From contig JAVDOI010000020.1 of NCBI GenBank assembly GCA_032191485.1, positions 164,501-228,500 on the forward strand: a stretch of 64,000 nucleotides of DNA, given 5' to 3'. This document shows positions 27,451 through 37,496 of this stretch, piece by piece. Made by a program: the position numbers and the translations under genes. This DNA comes from Leptoclinus maculatus (Eukaryota > Chordata > Actinopteri > Perciformes > Stichaeidae). Below the pieces are notes generated by a model. It searched no databases. It was not told the DNA's origin and saw nothing but the letters and a program-made list of their open reading frames with translations. Within the stretch, counting starts at the first letter, position 1. The number at the start of each line of letters is the position of its first letter.

Positions 27451-28641
27451 GTTAGTATTCCATGTTGTCTTGGTGGCATATCGGAAAACTGTGACTGCTA
27501 TCGGTTTGTTGGCAACACATGTTTAATAGCCGTTAGTGAATATTGAATAGCTAACTATTAGCTTCTAGTCTTAGCTGTTGTACTAGCGTAGCATGCTAGC
27601 TAACTTATCGCCATTGGCTGCAATGGGCGAGCACTAGACTGGGTACTGAATGCATAAAGTAATGGTATAATTGTCCACCTTTTTAGGTGATGTCATTTCA
27701 CGGCAATACGATTTGACGACGGCAACTGTTTTCGTGTTTTCCAGGCCGGTGGTAAGGCAGGTAAAGACTCCGGGAAGACCAAGACGAAGGCTATTTCGCG
27801 CTCGCAGAGAGCAGGACTGCAGGTTTGTCCACTGATATTTATCATTGTGCTAACGTAGCCACGAGCTAACGTTAACAAGCAGACGTCGCAGAGGCTACTC
27901 AGCTGGCCGTCTCTCACCGTCGGGCCAGTGAACCCTTTGTTTCTCGGCACCAATGTCCGCTCTCTTTATTATCGCTGCAGTTCCCAGTGGGTCGTATCCA
28001 CAGACACCTCAAGACCAGAACCACCAGCCACGGCAGAGTGGGAGCCACTGCAGCGGTGTACAGCGCTGCTATTCTGGAATACCTCACGGCCGAGGTAACG
28101 CTGAGTTTGCGTACTACTCATCCTTCCGGGTGCTGCTGTTTTCTTGCTTTTTATGTTAATAAACTATTTATTTCAGGTGCTGGAGTTGGCGGGAAATGCA
28201 TCAAAGGACCTTAAGGTGAAGCGTATAACCCCCCGCCACTTGCAGCTGGCCATTAGAGGAGATGAAGAGCTCGATTCTCTTATCAAGGCCACTATTGCTG
28301 GTGGAGGTAAGGAGACGCTTCTGCACCAAGTGCCATTGAAAAGTCTTGAGCTTTGAGCAACACAATTGCATTATATTTGAAATATTCCATTGTTATATTT
28401 ATCATGGACTAGGTACTAACGGTCACACAAATAATCATTACATTTAGTGAGACGGAGTCTTAATATATCACCTATCGGCTGTCTAGCTTGTGCTGTTTCC
28501 TCTACATTTTCTGATTATCAACTAAACTGAGTTGTTTGCAGCTCTGTTAATGGCTCATCCATTGTCCTCTGTTTCCCAGGTGTGATCCCTCACATCCACA
28601 AGTCTCTGATAGGAAAGAAGGGCCAGCAGAAGACGGTATAA
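27448..28641 (+). CDS. h2az1: histone variant H2A.Z, complete five-exon gene
   Basis: CDS = join(27448..27450, 27745..27822, 27981..28094, 28177..28306, 28580..28641), 128 codons plus stop, the normal H2A.Z length. The product replaces H2A in nucleosomes at promoters and other sites and is deposited by SRCAP/p400-type remodellers. After the tail ([11 protein letters not shown]) come the histone fold ([25 protein letters not shown]), the acidic-patch segment and the H2A.Z C-terminal motif ([20 protein letters not shown]). All introns are GT/AG, and the first falls exactly after the ATG, as in the mammalian gene. Numbered without Met, the residues that separate human H2A.Z.1 from H2A.Z.2 are Thr14 and Val127 (Z.1-like) but Thr38 (Z.2-like). 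Tail residues 12 (Thr) and 17 (Ile) also differ from the usual Ala and Val. The symbol h2az1 is a best guess between paralogues. The mRNA is polyadenylated, with no histone stem-loop seen, as expected for a replication-independent histone. Confidence 0.95.
27745..27822 (+). CDS. h2az1: h2az exon 2 (N-terminal tail)
   Basis: The acceptor TTTTCCAG precedes 26 codons running from [11 protein letters not shown] to SRSQRAGLQ. Lysines 4, 7, 11, 13 and 15, the usual acetylation sites, are all present. The donor is GTTTGT. Confidence 0.95.
27981..28094 (+). CDS. h2az1: h2az exon 3 (first half of histone fold)
   Basis: The acceptor GCTGCAG precedes 38 codons from [13 protein letters not shown] to ILEYLTAE. 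The donor is GTAACG. Confidence 0.95.
28177..28306 (+). CDS. h2az1: h2az exon 4 (second half of histone fold, acidic patch)
   Basis: The acceptor TATTTCAG precedes [20 protein letters not shown] and goes on to LIKATIAGG, ending in phase 1. The segment GDEELDSL contributes to the H2A.Z acidic patch. The donor is GTAAGG. Confidence 0.95.
28580..28641 (+). CDS. h2az1: h2az exon 5 (C-terminal tail and stop)
   Basis: The acceptor TTTCCCAG completes a glycine codon, then encodes [19 protein letters not shown] and TAA. This is the C-terminal region typical of H2A.Z. Confidence 0.95.
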
Positions 28642-28887
28642 CCTGAAGTGCTCTGGGAGTCGTGCCATCTCAGGACGAAGTCTGCATCAAGTGTTTAAAT
28701 GTTGTAGCGTAGAACACCTTTAGAGTTATTTGTATGGTTGAGCTTGCATTTACTCACCTGGGGTATTTTTTTAAAAGTGGCTTCAGAGAAGCTCATTTTT
28801 TGTGTTCTGGCTTTTTTTTTTTTTCTGGTGCTGCAGTTTTTGTTCAAACTTTCTTTTGTGTAATTCACATGTTTAAAGTGGTGTTTT

Positions 28888-28893
28888 AATAAA
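28888..28893 (+). terminator. h2az1: h2az polyadenylation signal AATAAA
   Basis: AATAAA lies 247 bp after the stop codon and is followed about 20 bp later by a GT-rich stretch (GCGGTTTGTTCTTG), as expected downstream of a cleavage site. Confidence 0.75.
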
Positions 28894-31174
28894 GCTCTTA
28901 TTGGGCATTTGCGGTTTGTTCTTGCATTTTCGTGAGTTTATTTCTGAAGCTTCTGACCTGTAGGCATTCAGAAGGCTTCTCCAGTGTGGATGGTGTACAT
29001 GTGGCTTCAGTGGTCTTAATCGTCCCAGTCTGACAGAATCCACCTCAATGTAACGCAAAGGACCACCACAGCCTGTGAGGACTGAGTCATGGCATGCTTG
29101 GAACCATCTTGAGCACGCAAACTATTAATGTCAGCCTTGTGTCGGTGCCTGATTGGAAGGCATGTTTTAGATCGGTTTACCACTGGCCTGACGTGAACTG
29201 GGTATACCCTGTAGTCATTCTTGGATTCCTGAATAAAGCCTGCACTGGCACAGTCACAACGTTTTGCATATTGTGGTGTATGGACGGTTCATTGCATGAA
29301 GGCAGTTTGACTGTTTCTGGTTTCAGTGTGAGATGGTTTCAGAAGGAGAAAGCTCTGCAGTATGATTAGTGTATACAGATGACATTTAAATCCATCAATC
29401 AGTGACAAGTCTTCAGCTAATCAAAGGCCCAATAGAAGTAGAGTATTTCCATGACTGCAGTGTGAAGTGCTGAAATGTAAAACATAACACGGCCATCCAG
29501 TGTTCTATAGGACATGTTGAGTTAAATGAAACTAGTTTGTTTGTTTTTCCAGTTCGTCTTGATTCCACCTTAGAATGATTTTGAAAACATTTTAAGAAAG
29601 TGCTCATGGTCCGAACTCTGATATGGAGTCTAGAAACCGAAGGACTGCTTCTGTAAATCACAAGAAGGTAACGAGACTATTAGCATCTTTGTTAAAACTG
29701 GAGGTTCAAAGTAACCATTGTTCTGAACACATGGAATAAGATTATGGTCTGTTTGACATTTTTAAATGATTTTTCACTTCTGGCCCACATGGAGAAATCC
29801 AGACCACGACTCCGTGTTTGGGCTCTGGCAGGAAAAGGGTGAAAGAGCAGCTGGTCAAACTCTCTGAAGAAGGAACAATGGAGTCATTGAAGGGCTTCAA
29901 CAGTAAATGTTCCTTACATCTCATTTCTCCTCTCGCTATTAAATAAGACTATAACAATGTTCATGCTTGAAATGTGTCTCTCTTAGTGGATATTCTTAAA
30001 CAACCCTACCAAAAATATTGACTTCTGTTTATGAAACCTTTGCTTTAGATTTTAATTATTCCACTGATCACATCAAAAGCAATGTCAGATTGATAGAATA
30101 TATCTGGGCATCAGTTAGAACAATGCATTTTGTATTCTGAGCTGTGATACTGATGGACGGACATAATTTACAATATTACACTTTATTATAGCATTATTAA
30201 GATGCAAGCTTGGTCTAAGCTCTCCTAAATGTATTAAATGCAATTCAGAAATTGACACACATGCACAGAAATGTGCAAAGATACAACAATGTCTGGAGAA
30301 GTGAAAGTTGAGGTGGTTACCTTGATTGGATATAGAACCACTTCAGTGTTTTTAGGACGTTAAAGTGGACAGTGCATGGAACAACCACAACACCAAACTG
30401 GTTGGAATACTCTTATAGCATAAAGATAACTCCCAAATTCTGTATTTCTCAGCACATCCTGCACTGGACAACTGGTGGAAGGAGGTACCGAGAATACTGC
30501 CTCTGGGAAAGCTCACTTACAGCCTTCATGACAATCTCCAAGGGACAGTTCACCCCAAAATCAACAATACGTATTTTCCCTCTTACCTAAAGTGTTATTC
30601 ATCAATCTAAGTTGTTCTGAAGTGAATTGTCCCTTTAAGATATGGACCCCTTATTTGACCATACTGTCAGACCACCACTAGATGACACTACAACACCACT
30701 ACAAGTCTCAGTTCTATTATTATAAGGAGCCCATCTAACTAGCAGATAAATCAAAGCCTGTATCATTCTGCTATGAGCATGAATGGCATCAGTCATTATG
30801 ACACTCAGAAGATACATTATTCCATCATCCAACATCTGTGGTGTGTCCAGGCACAACCATGTCCAAGTCATTGACCTGGATGACTGAGTGGGAGCATTTT
30901 AAATAGACACTGAGTCACCCGGCAGTCCATTTAAAGCTGCATTGACTAACACTGCACTTTGCAACACTTCATCGTTTTTTTATCATTTTTATTTATAGGA
31001 CTTGTGATGTGACCTGTTTCCTGTTGGATCTATCTTTATGAAACAGTGCTTTGAGATTTGAGCATTGAACATTGGACAATGTTAGCATAACAAACATAAA
31101 ACGTCATTTAAACGGTCACTCATTGTTAAAGCTTAGTGAAGCTGCTTCTTGGATGGTTTGTGTGACGAACTGAG

Positions 31175-31419
31175 TTTCCTGCTGCTTCCAGTCTTTATGC
31201 TAAGCTAGGCTAACCACGTCCTGATTCCAGCTCAGTAATTAACACGTGAAAAATAGCCTCTTGGCTAACTCTGGCACATTTACAGCAATGTTTTATTAAT
31301 GTGCACTGTCCCTGACAAATAAACCAATAAATACATGAACACGCAGACATCAGACATCTCACTCTCAGACAGAAACCAAAGAAGATTATTTTCTGAAATA
31401 TGGTGAACTATTCCTTTAA
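31175..31419 (-). repeat. dispersed repeat fragment (TTAAAGGAATAGTTC family), minus orientation
   Basis: Read on the minus strand it starts ATTAAAGGAATAGTTCACC and ends in the family's TTAGC/CTTAGCAT/AAGACTGGAAGC core. Its 31197-31223 is identical over 27 bp to 32452-32478, which proves shared ancestry within the window. Confidence 0.7.
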
Positions 31420-32084
31420 TGTTCTGGCTAGTAGGTGTTCTCGGACTTTCATAGGTCCATTTATTTTGACCTAAGTTAATGTCGTTCTCCCTGTGCAGCG
31501 TCGTAAGTCTTAACAATCTTTTATCAAGACGAATAGAAGACAAATGGTGAATTCCTTTAATTAATGAGTGCTAGTCCATGGACTTAAGGAGTTTTTTAAG
31601 TCAAACTGTTCCTTTCACCCTTTATGTTAGCAAAATCAAATGTGACATTTAAAAATAATGAAGAAAACTGTTCAGCGTGACACAGACTTGGCTCGCACGC
31701 AGCTCTGGAGCTGCTGTTGCTGGCTTGTCCAAACTAATCAAACGTGCAGGAGAGGCCGAGGTCCTTAACTGGACAAATGAGTCCAAACACTACCTGGTGC
31801 ACTCATTGGGCCTCATTTATGTGGAAATAATGAGGAATAATAACTAGTAAACTCATCCCACATGTGACAGCATCAGAACTCGTTGGTCGTACTTAATGAT
31901 GGGAACGGGTCAGCTCAGTCTACTGACATATTTAGCTTTTCTTCACTTCATCAAGACGTAGTATAACTTCTTTGTTTATCTTGTTCAGGGTTGTTCGGGC
32001 TAGAGCCCTTCCCAGCATGCTTTGGGTGAAACCATATGGATCATTTATTTTTCTTTATACACAAAAACACAAAGCAGTCTAAAG

Positions 32085-32173
32085 GGACAGTTTAACATTT
32101 AGGGATGTTAGCTTTCTTATAAGAGACCAGGAGATCAGTATCAATCTCATGGGTTTGCATGAAGTTTGGAGCT
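32085..32173 (+). repeat. dispersed repeat fragment, plus orientation, left of the minisatellite
   Basis: AAGGGACAGTTTAACATTTA, then AGAGACCAGGAGATCAGTA and TCAATCTCATGG follow the 5' half of the same family. Confidence 0.6.
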
Positions 32174-32285
32174 GAGCATGGTTAGCTGAGCATGGTTAAC
32201 TGAGCATGGTTAACTGAGCATGGTTAGCTGAGCATGGTTAGCTGAGCATGGTTAGCCGAGCATGGCTAGCCGAGCATGGCTAGCC
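32174..32285 (+). repeat. 14-bp minisatellite, eight units
   Basis: Eight consecutive 14-bp units of GAGCATGGTTAGCT type, with variants only at two positions (AACT or AGCT or AGCC endings; GGTTA or GGCTA). The next unit breaks off after GAGCA. Confidence 0.95.
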
Positions 32286-32404
32286 GAGCAGAAGGTGAAG
32301 CAGAGATGTTTGTTCCACAGAACCACGGAGAAGCCCTCATTGGACACGTGGCAGGTGATGAGACCAACCATCTGTCAATCAAACTCGTACTGAAGCATTT
32401 CTTT

Positions 32405-32627
32405 ACTTTGGACAGCGCTGGGCTAGCTGTTTCCCCTTGCTTCCAGTCTTCATGCTAAGCTAGGCTAACCACGTCCTGTCAGCAGCTTAAAAAAAAAATG
32501 TATTTGGGCATTTTACGTTTATTCAAAGATGGACAGAAGACAGGAGATGAGGTGGGGGGTGACATGCAACAAAGGGAATGAGCGTATTTACCAGAATGTT
32601 TACCAAATGGACTATTCCTTTAAAAAG
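32405..32627 (-). repeat. dispersed repeat fragment, minus orientation, right of the minisatellite
   Basis: Contains the 27-bp segment shared with 31197-31223 and ends GGACTATTCCTTTAAA, which is the family's 5' end on the minus strand. Confidence 0.65.
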
Positions 32628-32961
32628 CTCAATATTACCTCCCAGGTCTCTGTTAAGGATTTACAATCCAACACAGTTCACACGTGAACTTGAATAAATC
32701 AGGCATTGTTTCTTGATTCAGTTTTGTTGAGATTTCTCCAATTTTAGTTCCATTTCTTTCTGTTTCTTTAGCTCTGGTTACATTTGTTTTCCCGCTACAA
32801 ATCAGCACCAGTTCATTTCTCCCAAACGATTGTTGACTAAGTATCAAGTATAAAAAAGTCAAAATGGGTCTAATGAACTTCAAAATGTGGTCGGTATGCG
32901 TCTGCTTGATGATTTGTTCTGCAGACCTGGTCAAAATTATTAAATCAATTAAGAGTATACT

Positions 32962-32976
32962 GGGGGGGGGGGGGGG
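32962..32976 (+). repeat. poly-G run, 15 bases
   Basis: Fifteen G in a row. Confidence 0.95.
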
Positions 32977-34628
32977 TAATTTGGTTCTAATCACCGTGCA
33001 GGAACCTTCCTTCAGGCTGGACGGTCTCTCTGGAAGCCATTAGCTCATCTGGCCTCACTGGATGGATCTGTATTGGTTTGACAGAGCTCATAACAACATG
33101 TCATCACAAGTTCAAACATATTCTTATGGTGGTTCTGAACATTTGTACAATGTGAGAAGCGCTGCGGCTCCGTTGAGAGGACGACCCGCTCTAGGTTCAC
33201 AGACCTTCTGTTTCATCTCTCTACTGTACTTCCTGAAGGTTCCCTGTGCAGTGAGCCATTAGTGACATGTCAGGTGCTCTCACTGTCTCCTTTCCTCTTT
33301 ACCTCACTAAGGTGCTTTTGACAATCTGAAATAAAAGTCGACTTGTTTCTTATCTAACGGTCTGATGTTGCCGTGTTTACAGATCTCTGTAATTGACCCT
33401 TTGCTAAGTTCAAACGCAGACTGACTAGAAATCATAGCTTAGCATCAGCCAGCTCCAGCCACGGTCCGCCATCCGGCTCAGCTCCATAGACTGTCATGCA
33501 GTCTATTCAGATCGTGTGGATTTGGAGCTAGTCATGGTTAAATGTTATGTAATAGTGATACTCGTCACAGGGAGAGGTTGGAAGGAGATGAAGGTTTCTA
33601 AACTGTTATGTTAACATTACCAGAGTAACTTAGCACATCATTAGCTAGCATTAGCACTTCTAGGCTACATGCTACTGAATGTGTACACATGCTGCTTTTG
33701 CTTTTTAATTATTATAACAGAATATAAAGATCCACCCAGCTAACAGGACAGAGTTCCTTTATTTCACTGTCTTCTGTCTTCTGTCTGCAGGTGATGTGGT
33801 GGTTCTTCTACACTGTGGTCTGTAGCGTTAGCTTCTCTCTCTTTAACCTGTTTGACATCCTGAATATATATCCAAACGTTTTGCTACTGTTGTTTTAAAG
33901 AGTGTAGTTAGTGACAGTGTGGGCTCCATGGTAAGCAGCAGCGGGCTTAGCTAACGGTGAGTGCAATGTTATCACAATTCATAGAAATGATGGCCAAATC
34001 ATAGAGATAAAACCCAAGTTGTAATACATTGGAATCAATATCCTAATAATGAGTAGAATGTACAGTGTAGGAGTGAACTATAAAGCAGGATGAGTCATTG
34101 TTTAAAGTGCACGCTGGTCTTTGACAGATATCACAGTGATTTCCTGTAGCCTCTCATAAGCTGCTTTGTTTTTGGCCTCAGCACACAAAAAGTTCCCAGC
34201 ATGAAATATTCTGCACCGAGTGACTGTGAAAGCTCGTCAACTCAGCGCCGAGCCCGCTACAAAGCCAACACAAAGCCGGGTCCAATAACACAGTTAGAGA
34301 GAAAATGAGGCGGCCGCCGGGAGGGCTGGGAATTGAAGTGTTTTTTTTCCTTGTTCAAGTTCACACTCGGGTCCGTCTGGTGGCAGGTGGTTCAGAGCAG
34401 CTGAATAGGCAGCGGTCCAGACTCTCCTCCTCGCCCATCACACATGGCTAACTTATCAGAACAGACACAATGAAAACAGCAGCGACACTCACCGCGCCTG
34501 TAATCTCTGTCAGGGATGAGACTTTGATTCACGGATGCTTTCAGCACATTTGTCGACATTTTTTTTCCTTCCTCCATTTTCCCCTCCTTTCTTCTCTGGG
34601 TTCTGTGGTGGCTTGGCATTGTCTGTTG

Positions 34629-34657
34629 GTGTGTGTGTGTGTGTGTGTGTGTGTGTG
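34629..34657 (+). repeat. (GT)n microsatellite
   Basis: About fourteen GT units. Confidence 0.96.
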
Positions 34658-35045
34658 CACTCACACAGACGGGGTGGGCTGGCAGGGGTCACGGTTCGCC
34701 GGCCCGCCTAGATCCATCAAGAGGAACAAAGCAGGGGGAGAAGGAGCAGTGCCAAGCCCCCCGAAATCAAAGACCAGGTTTGGGATTGGGATTCGCTCCA
34801 AAGGGCTGGACCCATTTTGGTAGTGCAGGGGGTCTGGAGGAGCCAGGGGGAGGGGGAGGAGCGGAGTTAAAAACAATAACCAAATCCACCACAGCGTCTG
34901 AGGACCGGGCCGGTTGAGTGAGCCGGCTGAAGCCTCTGCGTGCAGCATCCTTCCTCGTCCTCCTCTTTGAAGTCCACTTTGCTTTTGTTCTTTACATAAC
35001 TTGATCTGATATTTGAAAGGCTAATTTGTATGCATTCTGTGAGCC

Positions 35046-35069
35046 GGGGGGGGGGGGGGGGGGGGGGGG
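35046..35069 (+). repeat. poly-G run, 24 bases
   Basis: Twenty-four G in a row; the run length may be affected by sequencing. Confidence 0.93.
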
Positions 35070-36111
35070 CAGAACTGCCAGCCACCCAGAATTCCACGGG
35101 GAGCTGACAGGTAGGTCAACACGATTGGCCACAGGGGGAAATGGGGGAACACAAGCAACCCAAAAGCATATGATAAGTGTCTTTGAATTATTGCAGCTCT
35201 GTGCAAATTTGATGACAATGGCCGAGTGGTCAGAGGGCTGAAATCCCTTTGCAAACAGAGACCGCGCATGCTGTGGTGGTCTTCATTTTGCCATCAGCTT
35301 CCCCAACGGTAGAGACAGCAACAGGCTGCAAAGGCAAATATGAATAAACACTTCAAAGGAGCTCTAATAGCCAGATTTACATGAGCAGGACCCCCCACAT
35401 GTTGTACTTTCATACCATATCTGTATGTACTTAAAGAAATGATTGAGCTCCACACAATAAACACAAGAAGTGTTTATGATGAATTGGAATGAATAGAACA
35501 TGGAAACAGATTATCATCTTCTGGAATGAATCATAAATACGTCATCACAGCTGACTGGGGAATCATTTTATCTTCTATAAACGGTTATCTTCTGTAACAA
35601 GGTTTTATCAACAGGATTCAAAGTAACAAACAACTACTATCTGTAAAGATATAGAGTAATGTCTACCTGAGCAGAGAATGAAGTCTCTCTGTGCTTTGTT
35701 TCTACATGTTTTCTTTTTCTCAAAGACATCTGTGAACAGTAAACATTTGAATGATAAAGTGTTAAAATTCAGACTGCAATTTGGTCAATTTAATTCTTTT
35801 CTTTTCAGCCCAGAACAAGGCGTCCCATTGGACTCTACCCACTGTCCCAACCGTCCCGGGGGAAGGAGAATGCACTCCTTTACATTTAACATATTGGTCC
35901 TTTCATATAGGGGTCAGGCTCTAATAAACTGTTCAAGTAGTCTGCGAGTAACGGAAGGTTTTTGGATGTTGATGCAGTGTCCCAACATACCCAACTCATC
36001 AGAACTGAAGGAGCTCATAGAACCAGAGCTGTATGGAATTTGAAGCCCCGTTGCAGTGAACCCTAGTTCTTCTTTAATGCCTAGCTGTCTAAGTGGTTTC
36101 CTATACATATC

Positions 36112-36535
36112 TTGCAGATTGGTGCTCAGAGCAACCTGCTGCTCAACATCAGTCAAACCATGGAGCTGATTGTTGATTTTAGAAAGAAGGAGGTGAAGAC
36201 GCACACCCCCGTCTACATCAATGGAGCTGAGGTGGAGCAAGTTAACAGCGTTAAGTTCCTGGAAATCAGCATCACAAACAACCTGACGTGGTCCTCACAC
36301 AAAACTCATAAACTGCTGTATTTATTAAGGAAACTTATGAAGGCATAATTCCTGTGCCAAGCTTCAGTTAACTTCATAGAAAGCTTCCTGACTGGAAACA
36401 TTACAAACTGGCATGGGATGTGCACGGATCAGGACAGGAGGGCTTGACAGTGGATCATTAAAACCAGTTGGTCATTGGTACCCATCCACAAAGCATCACT
36501 GACATTAGTGACAAGAGGTGCCTGCAAAGAGCGAT
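36112..36535 (+). mobile_element. LINE reverse transcriptase C-terminal remnant
   Basis: The frame encodes LLLNISQTMELIVDFRKKE, then VYINGAEVEQVNSVKFLEI, NLTWSSH and LLYLLRKLMKA. This is the order seen after the catalytic site in fish non-LTR reverse transcriptases (N..KT.E.IVDFR; FLG..I...L.W; YFLR.L). It continues in frame through two stops with FIESFLTGNITNWHGMC, matching the family's TIES....ITVWYG segment. Only the 3' portion is present. The clade (L2/CR1-like or Rex-like) cannot be decided by eye. Confidence 0.75.
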
Positions 36536-37440
36536 GTGTTGTTATTATGTAGCAAAATGGGAATACAATCTGCATTGTGTTGAGCAGCCCTGTTGTACAA
36601 TGACAATGGAAACACATTGTAACTTATAACTTTCACAAGATCACGTAAACATACATGTTGTCAGGCTTCAGGTAATGTGTTGCTGTCTGTGAGGGGCGAC
36701 GGGGGGGAAAGGGTCTGTGTGACGACAAAACAACAGAACAGTTTGATCAGAACTGGAGAGCATTCTGTCATTGAAAGAAGAGCAATAATAAACAACACTG
36801 AAGGGTTTTCTCGATGGACAAGATGTTTCCGCTCTTCCTGACTGAAGATCTGATCGACATCCTATCACCAGGGCCTTCTCAGGGGGTTCTGTTGCTTGGG
36901 AGTCTAGCGTGGCTGCTGAGGTTTACAAGGGGGTTGCTATAGTAACCCACCAGGAAAACTGTGGCGTGTCTGTTTTTCTACATATTTAAAGTGGCAGCTG
37001 GAGTGTGGCTGCTTCGGTAATGGGTGCGGTTGCTCAGATTTGCAAAAGTGGTTGCCACGGGAAGACAAAATTCAAGATATTACCCACAACGTGGAAGCAC
37101 TAGAACAAATCAATCTAACAGCGTGAGTTATTGTATTCATCTCATCTCATCAAGGTTATAACTCCATCATGTGTGGAACCTACACCTGCTTTTAAAAGTT
37201 GTCCGAGCAGCATGCAGAGGTGAGATGAGGAAGGAGAGACTTTTCATCAACCGTGAGCTTTAATGACTTCCTCGAGGTGCTTTTTGACTACCGTCCAAAG
37301 GCTTGACGGGGGGGCAGCTTTTCTCCTCAGCCTTGGCCTCGTGCCAGGGTGACAATCAATGTCTCTGTGTCTCTTCTGTGGGAGATTATTTCGAAGGTCT
37401 CCCCCTTTTTATTGGAGGAAGTGGTATTTGGAAGCTCAAA

Positions 37441-37496
37441 CAGGATGTCCTGCTGGCTGGACATCCTGTAGAGTCCCCCCCCCCCCCCCCCCCCCC
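37441..37496 (+). repeat. 10-bp-stem hairpin followed by a 22-base poly-C run
   Basis: CAGGATGTCC at 37441-37450 pairs perfectly with GGACATCCTG at 37459-37468 across an 8-base loop; 22 C follow from 37475. Confidence 0.92.

Noticed and set aside
35021..35269. Open frames with poly-Pro or poly-Gly
   Set aside because: They arise from the poly-G run at 35046; the same holds for frames at 37303-37566 and 49738-50088.
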